Part shown: positions 49,228 through 59,249 of the stretch, one piece after another
How the letters are laid out: each line of letters begins with the position of its first letter
How positions within the stretch are numbered: position 1 is the first letter of the stretch
Assembly (NCBI RefSeq): GCF_000720765.1
Contig: NZ_JODC01000012.1
Coordinates: 1 to 64,000, forward strand
Length of the DNA stretch: 64,000 bases
Direction of reading: 5' to 3'
Source of the DNA: Streptomyces sp. NRRL S-646
GTDB taxonomy: Bacteria; Actinomycetota; Actinomycetes; Streptomycetales; Streptomycetaceae
Notes under the pieces: model-generated
Seen by the model: the letters and a program-made list of their open reading frames with translations, nothing else
Database searches by the model: none
What the model was told of the DNA's origin: nothing
Translations under genes and position numbers: made by a program

Positions 49228-49668
49228 GGCGGGCTCCGTACGTCGTGAATCGTCCCCAAGGGGTACGGTCACCGTCGCACGGGGGCGCGGGGCGCTTCCT
49301 GGTGAGCGGGGCGTTCGGGGGTACGGGACCCGGCTCGGCGCTCCTGAGCCGCCTGGATGACCTCGTCCGGTCGCGTTCCGCGGTGAGGCCGGCGACCAAC
49401 CGCGGTCGGCCGATCGCGCGGGTCGGCTGTGACAGCCCGTCCGGCGTTTGGGGACGAGGCCCGTTCAGGGCCGACAGCCGGGGCCTGGGGGCGGCAGCCC
49501 CCAGAGAGGGCGACACCGACGCCGGGCGACCACAGGGCCGGCGCCGGTCGCGGTCGCGCCCTCTCCCGTACCGCTCGCCACGCCGGACAGGGTGACGCGG
49601 CTGCGTCGGGGCGCTCCGATGTACGTGGGCGGGGCGGGCGGCCACACCGAACGCCCCGCCCTCGACGG
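49228..49668. other. gap between the two dipeptidase genes, holding inverted repeat A
   Basis: About 440 bp with no gene. The only recognisable content is repeat A copy 3 at 49431-49506. The rest is GC-rich sequence without a convincing promoter. Confidence 0.5.
49431..49506 (-). repeat. interspersed repeat A, copy 3, inverted
   Basis: Inverted relative to copies 1 and 2: CAGCCCGTCCGGCGTTTGG followed by GGACGAGGCCCGTTCAGG and the hairpin CTGGGGGC..GCCCCCAG at 49495-49503. Confidence 0.75.
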
Positions 49669-50862
49669 TCAGCCGTCCAGCGACTCGATCGTCGCGTTGG
49701 ACGCCGGGCGGGTCGCCTGGAGCTCGCGCGCCACGTCCTCCGCCGCGCCCAGTACCCGTACCGAGTTCTGCCAGGTCAGCTTGGCCAGGTCGGGCTTCGA
49801 CCAGCCTCTGTCCAGGAGTTCGGCGATCAGGTTCGGGTAGCCCGAGACGTCGTTCAGGCCGTCCGGGGTGAAGGCCGTGCCGTCGTAGTCGCCGCCGATG
49901 CCGAGGTGGTCGATGCCGGCGACCTCACGCATGTGGTCCAGGTGGTCGGCGACCGTCGAGACCGTGGCGACCGGGCGCGGGGTGCGTTCCTCGAAGGCGC
50001 GGTGCACCTTCATCGCCTCGGGGGTCGTGTCGAGGTGGTGGAAGCCCTGGGAACGCAGGTTCTCGTCCGCCGCGGCCGTCCAGTCCACGGCGGCCTGGAG
50101 CACGAACTTCGGCACGAAGGTCACCATCGCCACCCCGCCGTTGCCCGGCAGGCGTTCGAGGACGTCGTCCGGGATGTTGCGCGGGTGGTCGCACACGGCA
50201 CGCGACGAGGAGTGGGAGAAGATCACCGGCGCGGACGTGGCGTCCAGCGCGTCCCGCATCGTCGTCGCCGCCACGTGCGACAGGTCGACCAGCATGCCGA
50301 GGCGGTTCATCTCCCGGACCACCTCGCGGCCGAAGGCCGACAGACCGCCGACGTTCGGCTCGTCGGTCGCCGAGTCCGCCCACGGGTTGTTGTCGTTGTG
50401 GGTGAGCGTCATGTAGCGCACGCCCAGCCCGTACAGACCGCGCAGCGTGCCGAGCGAGCAGGCGATGGAGTGGCCGCCCTCCGCTCCCATGAGGGAGGCG
50501 ATACGGCCCTCACCGCGCGCCCTCTCCATGTCGGCGGCCGTCAGCGCGGGCGCCAGGTCCGCGGGGTAGCGCGCCAGCAACTGCCGTACGCAGTCGATCT
50601 GTTCGAGCGTCGCGGGCACCGCGTCCGGCAGGTCCGAGGGGACGTACACCGACCAGTACTGCGCACCGACGCCGCCCTCGCGCAGGCGCGGGATGTCGGT
50701 GTGCAGATATGCGTTCTGGTGTGCGGCGATGTCGCGGGCGTCGAGGTCGTAGCGGACCTGCTTGCGCAGCGCCCAGGGCAGGTCGTTGTGGCCGTCGACG
50801 ACCGGGAACTCGCGCAGGAGCTCCCGGGCCGCCGACGACGAGGCGGAGGTCATCGCCGTCAC
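49669..50862 (-). CDS. membrane dipeptidase (M19 family)
   Basis: A 397-aa zinc dipeptidase with all metal-binding motifs: [13 protein letters not shown] (HxD), [14 protein letters not shown] (His), [16 protein letters not shown] (His) and [12 protein letters not shown] (Asp). It hydrolyses dipeptides, including D-amino-acid-containing ones in some members, and may act in peptide salvage. The GTG start at 50862 overlaps the purE stop by 4 nt (GTGA), so it is translationally coupled to purE; an ATG at 50853 is possible. Its neighbour downstream is a degenerate copy. Confidence 0.88.
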   Translation of the reverse strand: MTAMTSASSSAARELLREFPVVDGHNDLPWALRKQVRYDLDARDIAAHQNAYLHTDIPRLREGGVGAQYWSVYVPSDLPDAVPATLEQIDCVRQLLARYPADLAPALTAADMERARGEGRIASLMGAEGGHSIACSLGTLRGLYGLGVRYMTLTHNDNNPWADSATDEPNVGGLSAFGREVVREMNRLGMLVDLSHVAATTMRDALDATSAPVIFSHSSSRAVCDHPRNIPDDVLERLPGNGGVAMVTFVPKFVLQAAVDWTAAADENLRSQGFHHLDTTPEAMKVHRAFEERTPRPVATVSTVADHLDHMREVAGIDHLGIGGDYDGTAFTPDGLNDVSGYPNLIAELLDRGWSKPDLAKLTWQNSVRVLGAAEDVARELQATRPASNATIESLDG

Positions 50863-51449
50863 TTCCGCGAGCCGAAGCCGAAGCCGTTCGAGCCCTCGAC
50901 CTTGGTGCGCAGGCGCTTGCCCTTCTCGGTGGCCTGGTCGTTCAGTTCCTGCTGGAACTCCCGCATGCGGCCGAGGAGTTCGTCGTCCTGCGTGGCCAGG
51001 ATGCGGGCCGCGAGCAGGCCGGCGTTGCGGGCGCCGGCGACGGACACGGTCGCGACGGGCACGCCGGCCGGCATCTGCACGATCGAGAGGAGGGAGTCCA
51101 TGCCGTCCAGGTACTTCAGCGGCACCGGGACGCCGATGACCGGCAGCGGGGTGACGGAGGCCAGCATCCCGGGGAGGTGGGCGGCGCCCCCGGCGCCCGC
51201 GATGATCACCTTGAGCCCCCGCTCGGCGGCCTGCTCGCCGTACGTGATCATCTCTCGCGGCATGCGGTGCGCGGAGACGACGTCGACCTCGTAGTCGATC
51301 TCGAACTCGTCGAGGGCCTGGGCGGCGGCCTCCATGACGGGCCAGTCGGAGTCCGAACCCATGACGATGCCCACGACCGGGCCGGAATCAAAGGGGTGCG
51401 CGTCAGCGCTCGTTGAGGGGCGGTGGTCGGGTGACGGGAGGGCGCTCAT
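50859..51449 (-). CDS. purE: N5-carboxyaminoimidazole ribonucleotide mutase
   Basis: A 196-aa enzyme of purine synthesis converting N5-CAIR to CAIR. The N-terminus is a ~25-residue extension, then [19 protein letters not shown], the substrate-binding loop with the catalytic Ser-Asp, followed by [16 protein letters not shown] and [19 protein letters not shown]. Its ATG overlaps the purK stop (ATGA) and its own stop overlaps the dipeptidase start, so purK-purE-dipeptidase is a tightly coupled operon. The C-terminal tail is charged. Confidence 0.95.
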   Translation of the reverse strand: MSALPSPDHRPSTSADAHPFDSGPVVGIVMGSDSDWPVMEAAAQALDEFEIDYEVDVVSAHRMPREMITYGEQAAERGLKVIIAGAGGAAHLPGMLASVTPLPVIGVPVPLKYLDGMDSLLSIVQMPAGVPVATVSVAGARNAGLLAARILATQDDELLGRMREFQQELNDQATEKGKRLRTKVEGSNGFGFGSRK

Positions 51450-52585
51450 TCGGTGATCGTGCCTCTCAGGTAACCGGCTGCGTGACGTGCGCGCTCGAGG
51501 ACGTCGTCCAGGTCGTCGCCGTAGGTGTTGACGTGGCCCACCTTGCGGCCGGGCTTCACGTCCTTGCCGTACATGTGGATCTTCAGCCGGGGATCGCGGG
51601 CCATGCAGTGCAGATACGCGGAGTACATGTCCGGGTAGTCCCCGCCGAGGACGTTGACCATCACGGTCCACTTGGTGCGCGGCCGCGGGTCGCCGAGCGG
51701 GAGGTCGAGGACCGCGCGGACGTGGTTGGCGAACTGCGAGGTGATCGCGCCGTCCTGGGTCCAGTGGCCGGAGTTGTGCGGGCGCATCGCGAGCTCGTTG
51801 ACGAGGATGCGGCCGTCGCGGGTCTGGAACAGCTCGACGGCGAGGTGGCCGACGACGTCCAGTTCCTTGGCGATGCGCAGCGCCATCTCCTCCGCCTGCA
51901 GGGCGAGGGGCTCGTCGAGGTCGGGCGCGGGCGCGATCACGGTGTCGCACACGCCGTTCACCTGCTGGGACTCGACGACCGGGTACGCGACCGCCTGGCC
52001 GTGCGGGGAGCGCACGACGTTCGCCGCCAGCTCCCGTACGTAGTCGACCTTCTCCTCGGCGAGGACCGGGACGCCGGCGCGGAACGGGTCCGCAGCCTCC
52101 TCCGCGGACTCGACGACCCACACGCCCTTGCCGTCGTAGCCGCCGCGGACGGTCTTGAGGACGACCGGGAAGCCGTCGCCCTCCGCCGCGAAGGCCACCA
52201 CGTCGGCCGGGTCGCTCACGATCCGGTGCCGCGGGCACGGCACCCCGATCGCGTCGAGCCGCGCGCGCATCACGCCCTTGTCCTGGGCGTGCACGAGCGC
52301 ATCGGGGCCGGGGCGCACGGGGATGCCGTCCGCCTCCAGCGCCCTGAGGTGCTCGGTGGGTACGTGTTCGTGATCGAAAGTGATCACATCGCAGCCCCTC
52401 GCGAACTCACGCAGCGTGTCGAGGTCGCGATAGTCGCCGATGACGACATCGCCGACGACCTGCGCCGCGGAGTCCTGAGGGGTGTCACTGAGGAGCTTGA
52501 ACCTGATGCCGAGCGGGATGCCTGCCTCGTGTGTCATACGAGCGAGCTGGCCTCCGCCGACCATGCCGACTACCGGGAACGTCAC
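51446..52585 (-). CDS. purK: N5-carboxyaminoimidazole ribonucleotide synthase
   Basis: A 379-aa ATP-grasp enzyme that makes N5-CAIR from AIR, bicarbonate and ATP. N-terminal [16 protein letters not shown]-grasp core with [13 protein letters not shown], and the magnesium/ATP residues in [19 protein letters not shown]. Length is normal. GTG start. It is the first gene of a purK-purE-dipeptidase operon, with ATGA overlap to purE; a promoter should lie in the 195-bp gap shared with the divergent GtrA gene. Confidence 0.95.
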   Translation of the reverse strand: MTFPVVGMVGGGQLARMTHEAGIPLGIRFKLLSDTPQDSAAQVVGDVVIGDYRDLDTLREFARGCDVITFDHEHVPTEHLRALEADGIPVRPGPDALVHAQDKGVMRARLDAIGVPCPRHRIVSDPADVVAFAAEGDGFPVVLKTVRGGYDGKGVWVVESAEEAADPFRAGVPVLAEEKVDYVRELAANVVRSPHGQAVAYPVVESQQVNGVCDTVIAPAPDLDEPLALQAEEMALRIAKELDVVGHLAVELFQTRDGRILVNELAMRPHNSGHWTQDGAITSQFANHVRAVLDLPLGDPRPRTKWTVMVNVLGGDYPDMYSAYLHCMARDPRLKIHMYGKDVKPGRKVGHVNTYGDDLDDVLERARHAAGYLRGTITE

Positions 52586-52781
52586 GCCCCTAGGGTATCG
52601 GCCGCGCCACCCTGGCCGGTTTCCGGCCGTTTCCGGGGCCTCTTACCCCCGCCTTTCCGGGCTTTTCCGGTCCTCTTCCCGACCTCTATCCGACCTGTGA
52701 ACACAACCACGGGCGTTTGAGAAGGGGGGTGGTTAGCATGGCTGAGTTGACGAAACCGACCGAATGGGGGCCTGCACGGCC

Positions 52782-53294
52782 ATGGGACATGGTTCCGGCG
52801 GGCTGCGAAGGCTCGCACACGAGGTTGCCAAGTTCGGTGCGGTGGGTGCCCTGGGCACCGTCGTGAACTTCGGAGTCTCCAATCTGCTCTGGCACCTCAC
52901 GAGCCTGCAGGCCGTACGCGCCAACGTGATCGCCACCGTGGTCGCGATCGGCGTCAACTACCTGGGCTTCCGCTACTTCACCTACCGTGACCGCGACAAG
53001 AGCGCCCGGACCAAGGAGCTCTCGCTCTTCCTGGCCTTCAGCGCGGTCGGCCTGGTGATCGAGAACGGCATCCTGTACGCGGCCATCTACGGCTTCGGCT
53101 GGGAGAGCTCGCTGCAGCGCAACATCTTCAAGGTCGTCGGCATCGGGCTCGGCACGCTGTTCCGGTTCTGGTCGTACCGCACGTGGGTGTTCAAGGCACT
53201 GCCCGCCCACGAGGCCGTCGCAAGCGCCGAATCGTTCCTGGAGGCCCAGGCCGCCGAGGCCGACCGCCCGAAGCCCGAGGCACGCGTCAGCTGA
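52782..53294 (+). CDS. GtrA-family membrane protein
   Basis: A 170-aa protein with four predicted spans (VAKFGAVGALGTVVNFGVSN; VRANVIATVVAIGVNYLGF; LFLAFSAVGLVIENGILY; NIFKVVGIGLGTLFRFWSY), the shape of GtrA/DPMS-like proteins that help move lipid-linked sugars across the membrane. The tail (AEADRPKPEARVS) is hydrophilic. Start is uncertain between ATG 52764 and ATG 52782; neither has a strong ribosome site. The stop abuts repeat B copy 3. Confidence 0.85.
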   Translation: MGHGSGGLRRLAHEVAKFGAVGALGTVVNFGVSNLLWHLTSLQAVRANVIATVVAIGVNYLGFRYFTYRDRDKSARTKELSLFLAFSAVGLVIENGILYAAIYGFGWESSLQRNIFKVVGIGLGTLFRFWSYRTWVFKALPAHEAVASAESFLEAQAAEADRPKPEARVS

Positions 53295-53373
53295 GCGCCC
53301 CAAAGGGGCGCGGGGCTGTGACATGTGCGGCTCCGCCGCGCGGGCACGACCAGCCACGATGGCGCCGCAGACG
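53295..53373 (+). repeat. interspersed repeat B, copy 3, with terminator-like hairpin
   Basis: Begins with the hairpin GCGCCCCAAAGGGGCGC immediately after the GtrA stop, then GGGGCTGTGACATGTGCGG, CTCCGCCGCG and CGACCAGCCACGATG. It separates convergent genes and likely terminates both. Confidence 0.8.
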
Positions 53374-53439
53374 ACAGACGGCACATCGCGGAACTCCCTG
53401 GCGGAGCGTTTGGGCACCCCCCAGCGGAGCGCAGAGCGC

Positions 53440-54714
53440 TCAGCGGACCATCGGTTCCTCGTCCTCCGCCGGCGGCCGCTTCAGCGGCGTACGCGACAGG
53501 AACAGGCCGAACACCGGCGGCTGAGTCTGCAGCATCTCCAGACGGCCGCCGTCCGCCTCCGCCAGGTCCCGCGCCACCGCCAGCCCGATGCCCGTCGAGT
53601 TCCGTCCGCTGATCGTGCGCTCGAAGATCCGCGCACCGAGGTCGGCGGGCACGCCCGGCCCCTCGTCGGTGACCTCCACGACCGCCTGGTTGCCGGTCAC
53701 CCGGGTCCGCAGCGCCACCGTGCCCCCGCCGTGCATCAGCGAGTTCTCGATCAGCGCCGCCAGAACCTGCGCGACCGCGCCCGGCGTGCCGACCGCCTGA
53801 AGATGCCGCTTGCCGGAGCTCACGATCGCCCGCCCCGTCTGGCGGTAGGCGGGCCGCCACTCGGCGAGCTGCTGCTGGATGACCTCGTCGAGGTCGAAGG
53901 AGACGGCGCTGCCGGTGCGGGGATCGCGCGCGTTGGTCAGCAGCCGCTCCACCACGTCCGTCAGCCGCTCGACCTGGGTGAGGGCGACGTTGGCCTCCTC
54001 CTTCACCGTGTCCGGGTCGTCGGTGAGGGTGATCTCCTCCAGCCGCATCGACAGCGCGGTCAGCGGCGTACGCAGCTGGTGGGAGGCGTCGGCGGCCAGG
54101 CGCCGCTCGGCGGTGAGCATACGGCCGATGCGCTCGGCGGAGGAGTCGAGGACGTCCGCCACCCGGTCCAGCTCGGGAACGCCGTACCGCTTGTGGCGGG
54201 GCCGCGGGTCGCCGGAGCCCAGCCGCTCGGCGGTCTCCGCGAGGTCGGTGAGCGGGGAGGCGAGCCGGTTGGCCTGCCGGATCGCCAGCAGTACGGCGGC
54301 CACCACGGCGAGCAGCGCGACCAGCCCGATGATCAGCAGCGTCCGGCCGACCTCCCGGCTCACGGTCGAACGCGGCTCCTCGACGACGACCCGCTCGCCC
54401 TCCTCGCCCGTCGCCCGCCCGCGGATGACCTCACCCTCGGGCTTGGTCCCGACCGCGATGGCCGACTGCCCCGGGATCTCGATCACGGCGTACCGCTCCC
54501 CCGTGACCTGCCCCTTCAGCACCTCCGCGCTGACGGCCCCGGCCCCGATGAGCCGGCTGTCCACGATGCTGGCCAGCCGCTGCGCCTCGGAGCTCACCCG
54601 CTCCTGGGCGCTGTTGCTGATGGTCCGCGTCTCGACAATGACGAGAGACACACCGAAGACGGCGATGACCACGAGCACGACGGCAAGCGTGGACTGGATG
54701 AGACGACGACGCAC
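53440..54714 (-). CDS. sensor histidine kinase of a two-component system
   Basis: A 424-aa kinase. Two spans (LIQSTLAVVLVVIAVFGVSL, residues about 5-24, and RTLLIIGLVALLAVVAAVLL, about 123-142) bracket a small extracellular sensor domain of about 95 residues. A HAMP linker is followed by HisKA with the phospho-His in ADASHQLRTPLTALSM, then the ATPase with ALIENSLMHGGG (N box), DEGPGVPADLGARIF and TGIGLAVARDLAEADGG. GTG start. It follows the response-regulator gene by about 100 bp on the same strand. The signal is unknown. Confidence 0.92.
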   Translation of the reverse strand: MRRRLIQSTLAVVLVVIAVFGVSLVIVETRTISNSAQERVSSEAQRLASIVDSRLIGAGAVSAEVLKGQVTGERYAVIEIPGQSAIAVGTKPEGEVIRGRATGEEGERVVVEEPRSTVSREVGRTLLIIGLVALLAVVAAVLLAIRQANRLASPLTDLAETAERLGSGDPRPRHKRYGVPELDRVADVLDSSAERIGRMLTAERRLAADASHQLRTPLTALSMRLEEITLTDDPDTVKEEANVALTQVERLTDVVERLLTNARDPRTGSAVSFDLDEVIQQQLAEWRPAYRQTGRAIVSSGKRHLQAVGTPGAVAQVLAALIENSLMHGGGTVALRTRVTGNQAVVEVTDEGPGVPADLGARIFERTISGRNSTGIGLAVARDLAEADGGRLEMLQTQPPVFGLFLSRTPLKRPPAEDEEPMVR

Positions 54715-54821
54715 GGGGGCCCTCCGGGCAACGGTTTACGACGACCAGTGTGCCTGTGGGCGCCTGAAAACGCCGGGCCGGGGCAACGCCAAAGCCGCCC
54801 CGGCGCAACGCGCGTAGCCGC

Positions 54822-55499
<678 letters not shown>

Positions 55500-55558
55500 G
55501 AGGTGATGGTAGTCCGCTCTTGACAGGTGCTGTGGTGTGATCGGCACCCATGATTCTT

Positions 55559-55761
55559 ACCTTTGGAGGCTGCGGGGCGAACCTGTGTCTGTGCGGTGCG
55601 ATCCCCGAAGAGACCTTGGAAAAGGTGTGTATGGTTCCACCTCCACCTGTGATCCGCGTCTCAAGTCCTTCCATATCCGGCAGTGTCCTGCCGTATGGTG
55701 AAACAACGCCTGTAGCACTGCGGGGACCTTTGGCAAGCATTTGACGCCGAAGGTCTCTTTT
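55559..55761 (+). promoter_or_regulatory. candidate attenuator leader of the POT transporter gene
   Basis: Within the 300-bp leader is an intrinsic-terminator-like hairpin: GACCTTTGGC (55725-55734) pairs with GCCGAAGGTC (55746-55755), one G-T pair, followed by TCTTTT (55756-55761), about 40 nt before the transporter start. The 3' arm can also pair with two earlier segments, ACCTTTGG (55559-55566) and GAGACCTT (55610-55617, matching AAGGTCTC at 55750-55757). Another hairpin (CGGCAG-TGTC-CTGCCG flanked by CCATA/TATGG) lies at 55671-55698. The set of exclusive pairings is what an attenuator or riboswitch has; the ligand or trigger is unknown. Confidence 0.5.
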
Positions 55762-55800
55762 GTGTGCGGTAAACCCCCACCAGCACAGCAAGGAACGACC

Positions 55801-57339
55801 ATGGCGTCCAGCCTGACGAAGGACTCGGTCCGCCCGGACACCCCCGGCTCCGAGAAGACCTTCTTCGGCCACCCCCGCGGACTGGCCACTCTCTTCATGA
55901 CCGAGATGTGGGAGCGATTCTCCTACTACGGCATGAAGGCCCTGCTCACCGTCTACCTCCTCTCCGGCGGCCCCGGTGCCGGCAAGGGGAGCATGGGCGG
56001 CGGCCTCGCTATGGACGTGGCCACCACCACGGTGATCGTCTCCGTCTACTCGGCGATGGTGTACCTGCTCGCCATGCCCGGCGGCTGGCTCGGCGACCGC
56101 GTCTGGGGCCCGCGCAAGACAGTGACCATCGCGGCCGTCACGATCATGGCCGGCCACATCACGCTGGCGCTGCCCGGCGGTCAGGCCCCGTTCTTCGCGG
56201 GTCTGGCGCTGGTCGCGGCCGGCTCGGGTCTGCTCAAGGCCAACATCTCCACGATGGTGGGCCATCTCTACGACGGCCCGGACGACCCGCGCCGTGACGG
56301 CGGCTTCACGATCTTCTACATGGGCATCAACGCCGGTGCGTTCTTCGCCCCGTTGGCCATCGGCACCGTCGGCCAGGAGGTCAGCTGGCACCTGGGCTTC
56401 GGCATGGCCGCGGTCGGCATGGCGATCGGCCTGGCCGCGTTCCTGCTCGGCACCCGCAACCTGAGCCCGAAGAGCAGCGTCGTCCCCAAGCCCCTGGCGG
56501 CCGAGGAGCGCGCTGCCTGGCTGCGCAAGGGCCTGCTCTGGCTGATCGCCGCGACCGTCTTCTACGGCGTCGTCGGGTTCACCGGCCACTTCACCCTGAA
56601 CTGGGCGATGATCCCGCTCACCGTCATCGGTCTGGTCATCCCGGCCGGTGTGCTGCTGCGCATCAAGCGGGACAAGGAGCTCAACGCCACCGAGCAGTCG
56701 AAGATGACCGGCTACATCTGGTTCTTCGTCGCGGCCGCCGTGTTCTGGATGATCTACGACCAGGGCGCGTCCACCGTCCAGGCGTTCGGCGAGGGCAAGG
56801 CCGCCCACTCGATGCTCGGCTTCGACTTCCCGACCTCCTGGTACCAGTCGCTGAACCCGCTGTTCATCATGGCGCTGGCCCCGGTCTTCGCCTGGGTCTG
56901 GGTGTGGCTGAACCGCAAGGGCCAGGAGCCCAGCACCATCGTGAAGTTCTCGATGGGTCTGGTCCTGATCGGCGTCTCGTTCTTCTTCTTCCTGATCCCG
57001 CTGGCCATGGCGGCGAACGGCACCGCGGTCAGCCCGATGTGGCTGGTGGGCATCTACTTCATCCAGACCGTGGGTGAGCTGTGCCTGTCGCCGGTGGGTC
57101 TGTCGGTGACGACGAAGATGGCTCCGGCCAAGTACGCCAGCCAGATGATGGGCGTGTGGTTCCTCGCGGTCACCGCGGGCGACTCCATCACCGGCCTGCT
57201 GTCCAACCCGGCCATCGCCGGAGTCGACCTCGGCGGCACGGGAGCCGTGTTCGGGGAGGCGGCCCTCGCGGCCTTCGCCGGCTTTGCGGTGTGGATGTAC
57301 CGCCGGAAGGTCAAGGCGCTGATGGGCGACGTGCACTGA
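55801..57339 (+). CDS. POT-family proton-dependent peptide transporter
   Basis: A 512-aa MFS peptide permease with the family signatures MTEMWERFSYYGMKALL (ExxERFxYY, proton coupling) and FTIFYMGINAGAFFAPLA (GINxG). About 14 hydrophobic spans; it imports di- and tripeptides with protons. The ATG is preceded by AAGGAACGACC. A hairpin-bearing leader precedes it. In S. coelicolor, as I recall, a POT gene occupies the same place beside this two-component system. A strong terminator follows. Confidence 0.92.
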   Translation: MASSLTKDSVRPDTPGSEKTFFGHPRGLATLFMTEMWERFSYYGMKALLTVYLLSGGPGAGKGSMGGGLAMDVATTTVIVSVYSAMVYLLAMPGGWLGDRVWGPRKTVTIAAVTIMAGHITLALPGGQAPFFAGLALVAAGSGLLKANISTMVGHLYDGPDDPRRDGGFTIFYMGINAGAFFAPLAIGTVGQEVSWHLGFGMAAVGMAIGLAAFLLGTRNLSPKSSVVPKPLAAEERAAWLRKGLLWLIAATVFYGVVGFTGHFTLNWAMIPLTVIGLVIPAGVLLRIKRDKELNATEQSKMTGYIWFFVAAAVFWMIYDQGASTVQAFGEGKAAHSMLGFDFPTSWYQSLNPLFIMALAPVFAWVWVWLNRKGQEPSTIVKFSMGLVLIGVSFFFFLIPLAMAANGTAVSPMWLVGIYFIQTVGELCLSPVGLSVTTKMAPAKYASQMMGVWFLAVTAGDSITGLLSNPAIAGVDLGGTGAVFGEAALAAFAGFAVWMYRRKVKALMGDVH

Positions 57340-57358
57340 CGCACCGCCGTACAAACGG

Positions 57359-57395
57359 CTGAAGGCCGCCGCACACGATGTGCGGCGGCCTTCAG
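57359..57395. terminator. strong hairpin terminator
   Basis: Perfect 16-bp stem CTGAAGGCCGCCGCAC / GTGCGGCGGCCTTCAG with loop ACGAT, between the convergent POT and small secreted protein genes. Confidence 0.8.
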
Positions 57396-57411
57396 CGATT
57401 TGGTCCGTCGG

Positions 57412-57774
57412 TCACTTCGTCTCGACCGACCAGGACCGGGTGAAGCTGCGGAACCCGCACATCACCGTCGACTTCTCACCGGGCTTCTTCCAGGGACCCC
57501 ACAGGTACCACGGGATGGTGTGCTCGGCGCCGGTGCCCGTGCCACGGACCACGTCGCAGACGAGCTTGACCCGGTGCTTGTGCACGGTCTTGCCCGAAGC
57601 GGACTTCTTGCACGACGACGTGGCCTTCGGCCGGCCGAGGTCGAGGTGCACCACTGAGGTGCACTTGTACTTGGCTCCGGCCGCCTCCGCGGTGCCCGCC
57701 GTGGCCAGGCCGGTCCCCGTCGCCATGAGAACGGCGGCGAGCGCGGCGCCCGCCGTCTTCTTCCCCCAGGTCAT
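57412..57774 (-). CDS. small secreted protein with four cysteines
   Basis: A 120-aa protein with a signal peptide (MTWGKKTAGAALAAVLMATG to about residue 31, TAEAAGA cleavage region) and a mature part with exactly four Cys (KYKC, ATSSC, KLVC, TVMC), consistent with two disulfides. It is basic (KPGEKSTVMCGFRSFTRSW). The Streptomyces neighbourhood contains small secreted proteins of this type, with no known function. ATG start with AGGAAGC-type purines upstream. Confidence 0.75.
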   Translation of the reverse strand: MTWGKKTAGAALAAVLMATGTGLATAGTAEAAGAKYKCTSVVHLDLGRPKATSSCKKSASGKTVHKHRVKLVCDVVRGTGTGAEHTIPWYLWGPWKKPGEKSTVMCGFRSFTRSWSVETK

Positions 57775-57962
57775 TTGCTTCCTCTTTCACTTGCCTCACA
57801 ACGTGGTGGGCAATAGGTCTTTCACCTGCCACGTTGTTCAATGCGCAAACAATTTCTCGTGCTTGCTTACGCGAACGGAGAGGACGCTAAAGGACCTCCG
57901 GCCTTGGGAGCAAACTCATGCAGCAGATCTGAGCAAGAGTTGAGGAAGCATGGAAGGGCAGG

Positions 57963-59249
57963 TCAGCGGGGGTTTCGCCGCGGCATGAACGTGAACACCG
58001 CGCCGCCCAGCAACACCACCGTGCCCGCCACCAGGCCCAGGGCCTTCAGGGCGCCGTGGTCGCTGGAACCCGTCTCGGCCAAGCCGCCGCTCGACGATCC
58101 GCCGGACGACGAACCGCCCGAGGTCGACGAACCGCCCGACGCGCCGCTCGCCTGCTGTGTGGTGTCCAGGGTCAGGGAGACCTCCGTCCTGTCGGGCTTG
58201 CAGGTGGTCGTCGTGCCCAGGGCGTTGATCGTGAGGACGCCCGGGGACAGGGTCGACCTGCCGTCCGCGCCCGGCTTGTAGGTGCCCGTCAGGTCGGGGA
58301 TCTCGATGGGCTCGCCGGACTTGATGTCCTTGGAGTTCGTCGGGCCCTCGACGTGCACCGTGCCCTTGTCCGCGCCACCCAGGGCCACCTCCATCGACGG
58401 CTTCACCGAGCCCTTGGGGATGTCGGCCGGGCTGTCCATCACGGACTTCTTGAACTGCACGGTGAGGCCGAAACTCCCGCCGTTCTTCTTGGCGTTGATC
58501 TGGATGGGCGAGGTCGCCTTCTTCTCACCGATGGGCGACTGACAGGTGTACGGGATCTCGACCTCCTTGCCGGTGAAGTCGGTCTGGTCGCTGCCGGTGC
58601 CGTCACTGGCGGAGGCCGACGCGGACGGTGAGGACGACTGGGAGGCCGAGTCCGTCGGCTCCGGTGTCGTGCTCGACGAGCTTCCGCCGCCCGGCGACAC
58701 CTCGATCGTCGCCGCCTTCTGCACCGTCTCCTTCGGCGTGCACTTGGTGTCCGTCGACATGGCGTTGACGGTGTACGCGTCCGGGGTCAGCGTCACCTCG
58801 CCCGGCGCCGTCAGCTTCAGCGTGCCCTTCATGTCGGACAGCACCATGGCGCCGCCCTTGGGGATGGCCGGGTTCGTGCGCGTGCCCTGCATCGCGATGT
58901 CGGCGGCCTGCGCGCCGGCCGCCTTCAGCACCCCGGACGGCTGGACCGAGTTGGCGGGAAGGTCGATGATGTCCGGGTTCTTCGAGGCGGCCTGGACGAA
59001 CTTCCATACGACGTCCACCGTGTCGCCCACCTTCGCCGTGGCCGGCGCGGTGATCTCGACCTTCGTGGTGCCGTCGACGGGGGTGATGCCCGCGGGCGGC
59101 ACGCAGTGCGTCGCGAACGACACCTGAGCGGCCTGCGCGGGCCCGGCGGCCAGGCCCAGCAGGATGCCTGCCGAACCCAGTACCAGGGCGGCGCCCGCCG
59201 CACCCGCTCTCCCGCTGCCGACCGGTGTGACTCTCCTGCGCTTTCTCAC
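57963..59249 (-). CDS. secreted surface protein with tandem beta domains and LAETG sortase signal
   Basis: A 428-aa protein. A signal peptide of about 40 residues precedes two related domains (about 45-185 and 240-370) separated by a Ser/Thr/Pro/Glu-rich low-complexity linker. Each domain shows a Cys near both ends (second: TCQSPIGEKK to TTTCKP). The end is a Gly/Ser linker, LAETG (class E sortase signal, LAxTG), a hydrophobic span and the charged tail MPRRNPR, so it should be covalently anchored to the wall. GTG start at 59249 overlaps the preceding stop by 4 nt. The second domain is homologous to the protein at 61342. Confidence 0.88.
   Translation of the reverse strand: MRKRRRVTPVGSGRAGAAGAALVLGSAGILLGLAAGPAQAAQVSFATHCVPPAGITPVDGTTKVEITAPATAKVGDTVDVVWKFVQAASKNPDIIDLPANSVQPSGVLKAAGAQAADIAMQGTRTNPAIPKGGAMVLSDMKGTLKLTAPGEVTLTPDAYTVNAMSTDTKCTPKETVQKAATIEVSPGGGSSSSTTPEPTDSASQSSSPSASASASDGTGSDQTDFTGKEVEIPYTCQSPIGEKKATSPIQINAKKNGGSFGLTVQFKKSVMDSPADIPKGSVKPSMEVALGGADKGTVHVEGPTNSKDIKSGEPIEIPDLTGTYKPGADGRSTLSPGVLTINALGTTTTCKPDRTEVSLTLDTTQQASGASGGSSTSGGSSSGGSSSGGLAETGSSDHGALKALGLVAGTVVLLGGAVFTFMPRRNPR

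Noticed and set aside
55520..55548. TTGACA at 55520 as the -35 of the POT promoter
   Set aside because: No -10-like hexamer lies 16-19 bp downstream (the region reads GGCACC), so I do not annotate a promoter there.
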